A DNA stretch of 64,000 bases from contig NZ_JABTCG010000001.1 in NCBI RefSeq assembly GCF_014610845.1, forward strand, positions 1,054,001 through 1,118,000, in the 5' to 3' direction. The position numbers and the translations under genes were made by a program. How positions within the stretch are numbered: position 1 is the stretch's first letter; the number at the start of each line of letters is the position of its first letter. The stretch is from Maribacter arenosus. GTDB taxonomy: Bacteria > Bacteroidota > Bacteroidia > Flavobacteriales > Flavobacteriaceae. This document shows, in pieces, positions 53,995 through 62,699 of the stretch. A model generated the notes under the pieces. That model had not been told where the DNA came from, did not search any database, and was given only the letters and a program-made list of their open reading frames with translations.

Positions 53995-54279
53995 TTATTT
54001 ACCGTGATTCGTGTAGCGTTGCCACTCATCATCGAAGTGTCCAGCCTCAACTAATTGAAAATTCCAATTATTTTTAACAATACAATTAGCCTCAAACCCG
54101 TCTGACCATGTTAACTTACAATCCCTGCCAGGCTCATATGTATATTCTTTCTGGCATATAGTAGCGTTCTCAACTTTTTTCGGATTACCGGTATTCTTTC
54201 TCCTCACTTTGTCCATACAAGAAAGTAAAGTTATTGATAACATTGGGAGAAATACAAAAACTGAAAGTAATCTTTTCAT
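53995..54279 (-). CDS. Small cysteine-containing lipoprotein (PUL gene 5)
   Basis: A 94-residue lipoprotein when started at the ATG at 54279 (the longer frame to 54315 adds a hydrophilic N-terminus that would spoil the signal). The lipobox is TLLSC. After it come an acidic/basic stretch and three cysteines in ICQKEYTY, GRDCKLTW and EANCIVKNN, and an aromatic C-terminus. I do not recognise a family. It lies between the GH16 and transporter genes, so it may be a minor binding or chaperone component of the outer-membrane complex; this is inference. Confidence 0.6.
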   Translation of the reverse strand: MKRLLSVFVFLPMLSITLLSCMDKVRRKNTGNPKKVENATICQKEYTYEPGRDCKLTWSDGFEANCIVKNNWNFQLVEAGHFDDEWQRYTNHGK

Positions 54280-54358
54280 TTCAGCTAGTTTGTTTGAAAA
54301 TAATTTCTGAACCATGGATACATTGTATAATTCCTTAAGAATTTATCCAGGGATTCAG

Positions 54359-55468
54359 TTATTGGTATACCCTCACATAATCAATTTCAAGGATGTCTTG
54401 GGTAAAGTTTTCCGGCACATCCCCGCCCAAAGTACCTCCTATAGCCAGGTTCATCAATACATAGTGCAGATTGTTATAGGGCTTGTTAGAAGAATTAGGC
54501 AGTTCATAGATCATTTCGTTATCCACATATATTTTTATGCTACTGCTGTTCCATTCCATAGAGTAAATGTGAAATGCACTGGAAGCATCCGAAATTGAAG
54601 TTGTACCACCAGAGTTCATATATTCACCTGTATTCATGTCTCCCCAATGAAAATGAGCTATAACACTATTTTTGTTCCATCCATTTTGTTCCATAATATC
54701 AATTTCTCCACAAGCTGGCCAACCCACGCTGCCATATTGGTCACCAAAATAGTTGCCTGTTTCATTGATGTTCGCACCAAGAGTCCAAAATGCAGGCCAT
54801 GTACCTTTTTCAATAGGAAGTTTGGCGCGAAACTCAATACGGCCATAGGTAAATACAAATTTTGAATTTAATCTTGCTGAAGTATATGATTTAGTGGAGC
54901 TGTTTGTAGTGTATTGTTCTTTTAAAGCTACAATTTTTAGAGTGCCGTCACTCACGAATGAATTGTCAGCTCTATCGGTATAATGCTGCAGCTCATTATT
55001 ATACCAACCCCCATTATTTGGTGGAATGACTTGATGGTGCCACTTTTCAGAATCAGGGCTTCCTTCATATTCAAATTCATCTGAGAATACCAAGGTGGCA
55101 AAACCTTCGTCAGATTTAAAAACTTCCACGCTCAGCGTTTCATTGACAAAGTCTCCGGCTTCTGAATAAGCCCATGCCGTAATAGTATACGAATGCGTAC
55201 CAACTTTGGTGAATGCATGCTCTATGGAGCCAGAAGGGCTTTCTTGCAAATCCCCATTTTCAAATCTAAACGCATATCTGACAGCATTTTCGGCCGAGGC
55301 AGAAACCTGCACTACCCCTGAACCATCCCCGTTTGGGTTTGTGGCATCCGAACCAACTATGGTTACGTTCAACACTAGTTTGGATGGTATATTGTTGGGC
55401 TGTGAATCCCCTTCACTACATGAGATCACAAGCATTAGGATTATCAAGGCCCTGTGTAAATAGTTCAT
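54359..55468 (-). CDS. GH16 laminarinase-type lipoprotein (PUL gene 4)
   Basis: A 369-residue lipoprotein (lipobox MLVISC, Cys17, followed by SEGDSQ). Residues 30-118 form a PKD-like beta domain (HAFTKVGTHSYTITAWAYSEAG). Residues 122-369 are GH16, with the catalytic signature GEIDIMEQNG: E255 nucleophile, D257, E260 acid/base. GTWPAFWTLG and GRIEFRAKLP are also conserved. It should hydrolyse internal beta-1,3 links of laminarin and is likely exposed on the cell surface. Confidence 0.94.
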   Translation of the reverse strand: MNYLHRALIILMLVISCSEGDSQPNNIPSKLVLNVTIVGSDATNPNGDGSGVVQVSASAENAVRYAFRFENGDLQESPSGSIEHAFTKVGTHSYTITAWAYSEAGDFVNETLSVEVFKSDEGFATLVFSDEFEYEGSPDSEKWHHQVIPPNNGGWYNNELQHYTDRADNSFVSDGTLKIVALKEQYTTNSSTKSYTSARLNSKFVFTYGRIEFRAKLPIEKGTWPAFWTLGANINETGNYFGDQYGSVGWPACGEIDIMEQNGWNKNSVIAHFHWGDMNTGEYMNSGGTTSISDASSAFHIYSMEWNSSSIKIYVDNEMIYELPNSSNKPYNNLHYVLMNLAIGGTLGGDVPENFTQDILEIDYVRVYQ

Positions 55469-55656
55469 TTTAAATATTTGATAAATGAGATTTTATTTCT
55501 ATGTTCTATCATATGTACTTTAACTTATTGATAGGCCCCTACAAAAAATAGGGGCTTATCTGTTAACTAGGCTAACTCAAACTAAATCTAATTGCACTGT
55601 GCCGTATGCTTTTTCTTTTATAGCGTTATTGGACAATTGGAAGAAATAAATGCAGT
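55469..55656. other. Intergenic region with a strong hairpin between the binding-protein and GH16 genes
   Basis: A 188-base gap, the widest inside the PUL. It holds arms GATAGGCCCCTA (55530-55541) and TAGGGGCTTATC (55549-55560), 12 pairs with one G-U. On the minus-strand transcript it could act as an RNA-stabilising stem or partial terminator that sets the ratio of susCD and binding-protein mRNA to enzyme mRNA. No U tract follows in that direction. Confidence 0.5.
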
Positions 55657-57822
55657 CTATCTATAAAAATAAAGGTTATCGATATACACAGTAATACTTG
55701 CATCACCGGCCACTAAATTATCGAATAAAATTTGAGTAACTTGAGATCTATCCATTGCAAAATCGTCCAGTGCTATATCTACACTTACCCATTGGCCTTG
55801 TGTTACCGTTCCAAAAGATTCCAAGTCTTCTTGTACCGGGTCAACCGCAGTATTCACAAGCTTAATTCCTAACTCCGTTCCATCAGCTGTCCAATAATCG
55901 ACATGCACATGGGTCATGGCCGTCAAATCTGTAGGATTTCCATAATCTGTTACGATTCCCGTGAAATCGAGATCAGAATATTTAATGGTATTGTTTCCTT
56001 CGATCTGGATTTCTTCAAAACCGGAACCAGACCATTCGGTAGGCAATTCACTAACCGTAGTTGGTGTGTATGCATCACTGTAAATTGAAATCACATCAGC
56101 CTCGGCGACGGTTGGCGTGGGTGCAGCACCAGTGGGTTCGATAGAAGACTCATTTAAAGCATAGAAAAATAAATTATCTATGTACACCGTGATGTTTGCG
56201 TCACCGGCTACCAAATTATCCAACAATATTTGAGTAACTTGAGATTTATCCATTGCAAAGTCGTCCAGTGCTATATCTACACTTACCCATTGGCCTTGTG
56301 TTACCGTTCCAAAAGATTCCAAGTCTTCTTGTACCGGGTCAACCGCAGTATTCACAAGCTTAATTCCTAACTCCGTTCCATCAGCTGTCCAATAATCGAC
56401 ATGCACATGGGTCATGGCCGTCAAATCTGTAGGATTTCCATAATCTGTTACGATTCCCGTGAAATCGAGATCAGAATATTTAATGGTATTGTTTCCTTCG
56501 ATCTGGATTTCTTCAAAACCGGAACCAGACCATTCGGTAGGCAATTCGCTAACCGTAGTTGGTGTGTATGAGTCACTGTAAATTGAAATCACATCAGCCT
56601 CGGCGACGGTTGGGGTGGGCGCAGCACTTGTGGGCCCTGTTGGTTGCCCATTATGGAAATAAAGGTTGTCTATATAAAGAGTGATGTCCGCACCAGCTAC
56701 TAAATTATCGAACAATATTTGAGTAACTTGAGATCTATCCATTGCAAAATCGTCCAATGCTATATCTACACTTACCCATTGGCCTTGTATTACGGTGCCA
56801 AAAGATTCCAAGTCTTCTTGCGCCGGGTCAACCGCAGTATTCACAAGCTTAATTCCTAATTCCGTTCCATCAGCTGTCCAATAGTCAAAATGCACAAAGG
56901 CTTTAGCTGTCAAATCTGTAGGATTTCCATAATCTGTTACGATTCCCGTGAAATCGAGATCAGAATATTTAATGGTATTGTTTCCTTCGATCTGGATTTC
57001 TTCGAAACCGGAACCAGACCATTCAGTAGGCAATTCGCTAACCGTAGTTGGTGTGTATGAGTCACTGTAAACTGAAATCACATCTGATTCTGGTAATATT
57101 GGCGCCGGTGCTGCGGTTGTAGGTTCTTCGGCTTCAACTGGTGGGATAATTTCACCTGCCTCCCCCAATATGATGTCATCAAAATAGTGTGTCGTTGGGG
57201 CATCCTTCTCACCATTGAAATTAAAAAAGAGTACCAATCTATCATATTTGTCAGAATCACTTGTAGAAAAATTAAACGTCAATTCTTCCCATTCATTGGC
57301 CACTGTTGTAGTACCCATAACCTCTTTATTAATTGACCCATCACCACTATCCTCTAATTTTATAAGTATGGTCTGCTCGGCCGCAGGTGAATACACCTTA
57401 AGTTTAATAGCCTGATTTTCAGAAAAATCGACCTTACCGGACAAATCGAAAAACATACCAGCCCAAGGTTCTACACCTGCGGTCTGAATAAACTCAACGA
57501 CTTTTTCTGAAGTGTTTATTCCAGAAGCAACTGGATTATCGACATATTCTAATGTAAAGGAGCCGTCTTTTTCCCCAAAAAAAGAAATCTCAGGGCCTCC
57601 ACATTCAAAATCCAATCCGATGGAAATGTCATTCACGATAGGATCCTCTGGACAGCCTTCAACAACCGGTAAAGGTTCTGGTTCAACATAGGCCGAAGGT
57701 GGTGGAATGTCATCTTCCGTTTCGCAGGAAATGATAATGCTTATTATCCCCAATCCGAAAATTAATGCTATCAGGGGTAATCTTGTACTAATCTTACTTT
57801 TAGTGCTTCTATTCGTATTCAT
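55657..57822 (-). CDS. Surface glycan-binding lipoprotein with triplicated domain (PUL gene 3)
   Basis: A 721-residue lipoprotein; lipobox SIIISC (Cys33), followed by acidic ETEDDIPPP, which fits export to the outer face. Residues 68-219 are a CBM-like beta sandwich ending THYFDDIILG. Three repeats of about 155 residues follow, at 237-389, 399-553 and 565-720, each opening SDVIS(V/I)YSD or ADVISIYSD and ending YIDNL(Y/F)F, joined by AAPTPTVAEAD-type linkers. They are probably carbohydrate-binding modules. Its place after SusD fits a SusE/F-like surface glycan-binding protein for laminarin. Confidence 0.82.
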   Translation of the reverse strand: MNTNRSTKSKISTRLPLIALIFGLGIISIIISCETEDDIPPPSAYVEPEPLPVVEGCPEDPIVNDISIGLDFECGGPEISFFGEKDGSFTLEYVDNPVASGINTSEKVVEFIQTAGVEPWAGMFFDLSGKVDFSENQAIKLKVYSPAAEQTILIKLEDSGDGSINKEVMGTTTVANEWEELTFNFSTSDSDKYDRLVLFFNFNGEKDAPTTHYFDDIILGEAGEIIPPVEAEEPTTAAPAPILPESDVISVYSDSYTPTTVSELPTEWSGSGFEEIQIEGNNTIKYSDLDFTGIVTDYGNPTDLTAKAFVHFDYWTADGTELGIKLVNTAVDPAQEDLESFGTVIQGQWVSVDIALDDFAMDRSQVTQILFDNLVAGADITLYIDNLYFHNGQPTGPTSAAPTPTVAEADVISIYSDSYTPTTVSELPTEWSGSGFEEIQIEGNNTIKYSDLDFTGIVTDYGNPTDLTAMTHVHVDYWTADGTELGIKLVNTAVDPVQEDLESFGTVTQGQWVSVDIALDDFAMDKSQVTQILLDNLVAGDANITVYIDNLFFYALNESSIEPTGAAPTPTVAEADVISIYSDAYTPTTVSELPTEWSGSGFEEIQIEGNNTIKYSDLDFTGIVTDYGNPTDLTAMTHVHVDYWTADGTELGIKLVNTAVDPVQEDLESFGTVTQGQWVSVDIALDDFAMDRSQVTQILFDNLVAGDASITVYIDNLYFYR
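55663..57114 (-). repeat. Three tandem DNA repeats coding for the binding modules
   Basis: Repeat units lie at about 56656-57114, 56164-56628 and 55663-56130, offset by 489 and 498 bases. The last two are nearly identical in DNA: bases 55763-56049 show no difference from the matching stretch 498 bases upstream by direct comparison. The first is more diverged. Confidence 0.9.
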
Positions 57823-57857
57823 TTCACAATTTTTTAATTAATGTAATATATCGGTCA

Positions 57858-59471
57858 TTAGTTATATCCATCGTTTTGAGGATAACTAGGCCCTAATAGA
57901 TCCATTTGTTGCTGAGGAATTGGCCAATTTTGCATATACTCTCGAAGTATAACCTTTGGGTTACCTTCAGGGTACGACTCATTCATATTATCGTTGTTCA
58001 TATGATCTAGCAAAAACTCATACAATTTACCGGTTCTTTTGAGGGTATACCAACGTTGCCCTTCAAATGCAAGTTCGCGGGCCCTCTCGTCTAAAATTGC
58101 CTGCAGATCAACTGTGGTTACAGATGCTGCATTGGCTCTATTCCGTACTTCATTAATGTATTCCAACGCTTTCGTATTATTTCCCAACATCATGTGTGCT
58201 TCGGCTCCTATTAAATAGGTTTCGGCCAATCTGTAGATCATAATATTTTTAAAGTGATTTCTATCAGTGGGTTCCACATTCTCATCAAAGAATTTCAAGA
58301 CCCCTGGGTTTTGTCTCCTATAATAGAGCATAAACTCATTTTGATCGGTTTCACTATTTTCATATAGGTCCAATGGATCACCCAACTGTTTGCCTGGTGG
58401 GAGCGAAGGCTCATCGTTATAGGCATACTTGAAAATATAATAGGTATTGTCCTTTCTGTCATCATTGGGGTCCTCATTCAGCAAATTGATGGTATAATCA
58501 TTCAATGATAGGAAACCTACTCCGGCCCCTCCATTTTCAATCGACTGTATCATACCAGGCGCATCGGCATAGGATGATACCACATTCCAGTTCATGATAT
58601 GTGGACTACCTCCTCCTATTGTCTCATTTTCAAAATTAAGGGCAAACAATGTTTCAGAATGATCTAATTCACCCGCAAATACTTCGGCAGTTGTTGCGGT
58701 TAGGCTATGGTTGCCACTATTTATTACAGCATCTGTTTGTGCGGCTGCTTCGTCCCAGTCATTTTCCCACATGGCCACCTTGGCCCTAAGATGCCTTGCC
58801 GCACCTTGACCCCATCTGCCAAACTCTTCTGGATTGTATTCCAGGTTGGTAATGGCAAAATCCAAATCTGCCCTTAATAGCGAAAATATTTCCTCTTTGG
58901 AAGATTTGTCTTGTGGTACATCAAACGCATTTTCAGGAGTGGTAGGTTCCGTAGTGATAAAAATATTGTTGAAGAGTCTGTACAGGATAAAATAGGAATT
59001 AGCCCGCATGCATTTGGCTTCGGCCAAGATTTGGTTTCTTCTACTATCATCAATATCCTGTAAATTCTCAGCTCCTTGTATAATGGCATTTGCCCTGTCC
59101 ACTATTTTGTAATAATTCACCCAATAGGCATTAACCCCTGAAGTGGTTCCGAAGTCCCCCAAACTTGCACCCCAAAGTAATCTACTGTATAGAGAAACTT
59201 CTCCGGTTATTCCAACTCCAAGGTCACTCTTGGCCTGTGGAATAAGTGGGTATGTGCCGTTTAAGCTTAAGTCTTGGTAAAGATTCCTATTTAAAGAATA
59301 TAATCCCACAACTGCAGACTCCAGGCCTTGAGGGGTTGAATACAGGAAATCAACAGAAGTGTTCGAAAGAAGCTTGTCCTCTAGAAAATCCTCCCCGCAG
59401 GAAGTAAAAAGGAAAAGGCAACCTAGAATTGTATAAAAGCTTTTTGATAACATATTATTTAAATTTTTCAT
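57858..59471 (-). CDS. SusD-family nutrient-binding lipoprotein (PUL gene 2)
   Basis: A 537-residue lipoprotein from the ATG at 59471 (lipobox FLFTSC, followed by GEDFLED, a surface-export-like acidic run); a longer alternative start at 59504 would overlap susC. TPR-like helical SusD landmarks are NAYWVNYYKIVDRANAIIQGAENL, EAKCMRANSYFILYRLFNN and, near the C-terminus, MIYRLAETYLIGAEAHMML and RELAFEGQRWYTLKRTGKLYE. It forms the lid of the SusC pore and binds glucan at the cell surface. It is 10 bases after susC. Confidence 0.95.
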   Translation of the reverse strand: MKNLNNMLSKSFYTILGCLFLFTSCGEDFLEDKLLSNTSVDFLYSTPQGLESAVVGLYSLNRNLYQDLSLNGTYPLIPQAKSDLGVGITGEVSLYSRLLWGASLGDFGTTSGVNAYWVNYYKIVDRANAIIQGAENLQDIDDSRRNQILAEAKCMRANSYFILYRLFNNIFITTEPTTPENAFDVPQDKSSKEEIFSLLRADLDFAITNLEYNPEEFGRWGQGAARHLRAKVAMWENDWDEAAAQTDAVINSGNHSLTATTAEVFAGELDHSETLFALNFENETIGGGSPHIMNWNVVSSYADAPGMIQSIENGGAGVGFLSLNDYTINLLNEDPNDDRKDNTYYIFKYAYNDEPSLPPGKQLGDPLDLYENSETDQNEFMLYYRRQNPGVLKFFDENVEPTDRNHFKNIMIYRLAETYLIGAEAHMMLGNNTKALEYINEVRNRANAASVTTVDLQAILDERARELAFEGQRWYTLKRTGKLYEFLLDHMNNDNMNESYPEGNPKVILREYMQNWPIPQQQMDLLGPSYPQNDGYN

Positions 59472-59481
59472 AATATTTTTT

Positions 59482-62463
59482 TTAAAACCCAACTTTGACC
59501 CCAATCGTTATATTTCTGGTTTCTGGAAATGCCGTTCCACCGCTGTCGTTGAGCGGATTTTGTTCTGGACTATATGATCTGAAATCTGTAAAAGTGAACA
59601 AATTGGTGCCCGTTACATATATTTTTGCATTTTGAAATCCAATTTTTGAAAGCGTCTCTTTAGGGATATTATAACCCAGTGACAATGTCCTCAACCGAAC
59701 ATATGAAGCGTCCCTGACAGCAAACGGAAAAAGGTGTAAATGGGTGTCAGGTTTAGGTCTGGGATAGTCCGTTGAAGGAAATTCTGGCGTATAGTACTTC
59801 GTCCGAATTCCATTGATCGCTCCTTTCCATAGCTCCCCATTGGCCAGAACTGGATTCAATTTTGTTGCTCCTTCTACGATATAGATGTCGGCAAACAGGT
59901 CAAAATTCTTGAATGAAATGGTATTGGTTATCGAACCATACCAATCAGGATCTGTACTTGTAAATACATTGTCCCTGTTATCAATCTGTCCATTCCCATC
60001 TTGATCTATTACCCTAACGTCACCTGGTTGGGCCAAAGGGTTCCCTGAACCTGCAATATCATCACCTACTTGATAGATTCCATCGTACTTCGGTAGCCAA
60101 ATGTTGTTGATAGGCTGACCTACTGATAATCGTCTTCCTGAAGCAATGTCCGTGATATCAATTTCATTACCATTTTCATCAAGTTCTCCTGTGAGCGAAA
60201 GAACCTCGGTCCTGTTCCTTGAAAACACCATACCTAAAGACCATCGTAAGTTTTCATTTCGTATAATATGAGACGTCAAAGATGCTTCAATACCGCGGTT
60301 CTCAAGTTCGCCAGCGTTAAAGCGGATTACGTTGAACCCCGTAGTACCGGCAATTGACCTATCCAATAATAAATCGGTGGTGTTCGCTTTATAATATTCC
60401 AAAGTACCCTCAAAGCGGTTTTTAAACAACCTAAAATCAATACCGGTATTCAAGGTAGTAGTGGTTTCCCACCTCAAGTCTGGATTGGGCAAACGTGAAG
60501 AGGCAGTTGCTCCTGCCACGGTTTGATCCCCAAAAACATAAGGTATGTCATCGGCTACACCCAAGGACTCCAACGAATTGATACCTTGATTTCCCGTGGT
60601 CCCGTAGCTGACCCGCAATTTCATTTCATTTATGGCATCCACATTTTCTAAAAATGGCTCGTTCTGCATTTTCCAGGCTAGAGAAACTGCGGGGAAGAAT
60701 CCCCATTTATTGTTCTCAGCAAATACAGAGGCACCATCGGCACGGGCCGTTGCCTCCAGCAAATACCGATCAAGATATCCATATCGTACCCTACCCAAAA
60801 AGGAGAGCAATTTACGTTGTGATACGTCTCTTTGGTTATTGAGAAGTACAGTTGCGTTTCCATTAAAACCAAGAGCATCATTGGTAAAGCCTGATTTGTC
60901 AATTTGGGTATATTCATTCCGCTGTTCATCAAAGGCTTGAACTGCAGTAAAGTCTAGACTATGGTTTTCGTTGATCTGTGGTGTATAGTTGATGATGTTT
61001 TCCACCAAAACCTGTTTAAATAATTGGTTTGAAATAACTGCAAGTCCATCTATCCCTTCATCCCCTGCTGAATGTAAGGATGTTCTATATATGCCCCTAT
61101 TTGTATTTCTGTTCCTCAAAAACGTCTTTAAGGTGTAGCTTAGATTGGGTGTAAAGTTGTACACCAAGCTGAGGTTGACATCTGTGAGGTTTGTTTTTGT
61201 CTCGTCGGTTGATTCCCTTTGATCCCATAGTGGGTTTACCGCAGTGTTTGATGGCCCTAAATAGAATTTGAGCAATTCGCCCTCATCGCCTATTGGTTTG
61301 GCCAAGGGTGTTATGGTAGTAAAGTTTAGGCCGCCTGTTTCTTGATCCTGTATGGAATTTTGATAGTTGAAAATTCCTCTGAATAAAAGTTTATCCGTTA
61401 ATTCCTGCTCCAAGTTCAGTTTCAAAGTACCTCTATCAAAACTAGAATTTGGGATAATACCTTCTTGAGCGAAATAATTGACACTTGAAAAAACCTTGGT
61501 TTTTTCAGTACCTGCTGAAAAACTCAAAGCATGGCTCTGTATTACTGCGTCCTGTAATACCAAATCTTCCCAATCTACAAAGTTACCATTCTCTATGGCT
61601 TCGATTTCAAAAGGAGTAAAAATGTTTTCATCCCTCAAGTATTCTCCAGTAAATCTATTACGGTTCGCTTCCCTCTTTAAATCAATGTACTGCTGACCGG
61701 TATATTGATTGAAATTTTTAGACAATGATTGTATAGTGGTATAGCCGTGGTAGTCAATAGATACTTTGCCGGTCTTCCCCGTTTTAGTGGTAACCAGTAT
61801 AACACCATTTGACGCCCTTGAACCATAAATCGCAGTTGCCGAGGCATCTTTTAGGATTTCTATATTGGCTATATCATCCGGTGATACATCATTTAAGCTA
61901 TCAAATGGCAAGCCATCAACTATTATTAACGGAGAGTTTCCATTTGGAGCAACAGATACATTACCCCGAATGACAATATTGGAGGCCCCTCCTGGTCTTG
62001 CATCGCCTAGATTAACTTGGACACCTGCCGCTCGACCCCGTAACATCTCCGATACGTTTGTGGTTGGTACAGACGTGGCGTCGTCAACCTCAACGCTTGT
62101 TACAGAGCCAACTACGTTGCTCTTCTTTTGTGTACCATAACCCACGACAACAACTTCCTCCAATGCACTTACATCATCTTGCATTATTACGGTAAGTTCT
62201 ACGGATTCGCTAATAGGGATCTCCTGGGTAACAAACCCTAAATAGGAGAAGACAATAATATCCCCGGCTGAAAGATTTGTAAGATTGAAATTTCCATCAA
62301 AATCGGTAGTGGTTCCGGTGGTAGAATTCTTAACTATTATACTTACCCCGGGTAAGGGCTCACTGTAACTTGCATCCTTAACAACTCCACTAATTGTCAA
62401 GTCCTGGCTCCATAAATTTTGCATGCTACAGATGACAGTAAGAAATAAAAAAATGCGCTTCAT
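59482..62463 (-). CDS. SusC-family TonB-dependent outer-membrane transporter (PUL gene 1)
   Basis: A 993-residue protein with a signal peptide (1-19, ending LWSQ). A carboxypeptidase-D-like domain (about 22-105, SGVVKDASYSEPLPGVSIIVK, GNFNLTNLSAGD) precedes the TonB box EEVVVVGYGTQKK (about 117) and the plug, with SEMLRGRAAGVQV, SPLIIVDGLPFDSLNDVSPDDIANIEILKDASATAIYGSRASNGVILVTTK in sequence. A large barrel ends in an aromatic residue (GVKVGF). It imports glucan oligosaccharides with SusD. It is the first structural gene of the locus. Confidence 0.96.
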   Translation of the reverse strand: MKRIFLFLTVICSMQNLWSQDLTISGVVKDASYSEPLPGVSIIVKNSTTGTTTDFDGNFNLTNLSAGDIIVFSYLGFVTQEIPISESVELTVIMQDDVSALEEVVVVGYGTQKKSNVVGSVTSVEVDDATSVPTTNVSEMLRGRAAGVQVNLGDARPGGASNIVIRGNVSVAPNGNSPLIIVDGLPFDSLNDVSPDDIANIEILKDASATAIYGSRASNGVILVTTKTGKTGKVSIDYHGYTTIQSLSKNFNQYTGQQYIDLKREANRNRFTGEYLRDENIFTPFEIEAIENGNFVDWEDLVLQDAVIQSHALSFSAGTEKTKVFSSVNYFAQEGIIPNSSFDRGTLKLNLEQELTDKLLFRGIFNYQNSIQDQETGGLNFTTITPLAKPIGDEGELLKFYLGPSNTAVNPLWDQRESTDETKTNLTDVNLSLVYNFTPNLSYTLKTFLRNRNTNRGIYRTSLHSAGDEGIDGLAVISNQLFKQVLVENIINYTPQINENHSLDFTAVQAFDEQRNEYTQIDKSGFTNDALGFNGNATVLLNNQRDVSQRKLLSFLGRVRYGYLDRYLLEATARADGASVFAENNKWGFFPAVSLAWKMQNEPFLENVDAINEMKLRVSYGTTGNQGINSLESLGVADDIPYVFGDQTVAGATASSRLPNPDLRWETTTTLNTGIDFRLFKNRFEGTLEYYKANTTDLLLDRSIAGTTGFNVIRFNAGELENRGIEASLTSHIIRNENLRWSLGMVFSRNRTEVLSLTGELDENGNEIDITDIASGRRLSVGQPINNIWLPKYDGIYQVGDDIAGSGNPLAQPGDVRVIDQDGNGQIDNRDNVFTSTDPDWYGSITNTISFKNFDLFADIYIVEGATKLNPVLANGELWKGAINGIRTKYYTPEFPSTDYPRPKPDTHLHLFPFAVRDASYVRLRTLSLGYNIPKETLSKIGFQNAKIYVTGTNLFTFTDFRSYSPEQNPLNDSGGTAFPETRNITIGVKVGF

Positions 62464-62699
62464 GTGTTGTGTATTTAGAAGTCACAAGGTATTTCATAAT
62501 AATAAGGAATCCTTAAATTACACCACTACAAAAAACATACATGATCAATAATAAAAGCAAAATATATGGATATGATATTTAAACCCCAATAAAAATGCGG
62601 GTTTAGCAATCAAAAAGAAATATCAAATAATTAACATTTTTTTTAGATATTTGAATTTGTATAGGTGATGTTGTGGTATTTTGGTATAAATATAAACCC
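62464..62699. promoter_or_regulatory. Putative PUL promoter region between the regulator and susC
   Basis: A 236-base AT-rich gap after the regulator stop. It must hold the promoter for the PUL operon unless transcription reads through. I found only an inexact -7 match, GCAAAATATA near 62556 on the plus strand (TATATTTTGC on the minus). No clear palindromic operator was found. Confidence 0.35.

Noticed and set aside
55663-57114. Regularly spaced near-identical DNA repeats that might suggest an array such as CRISPR
   Set aside because: Units are about 490 bases long, in frame, and code for protein modules; no short repeats with unique spacers are present.
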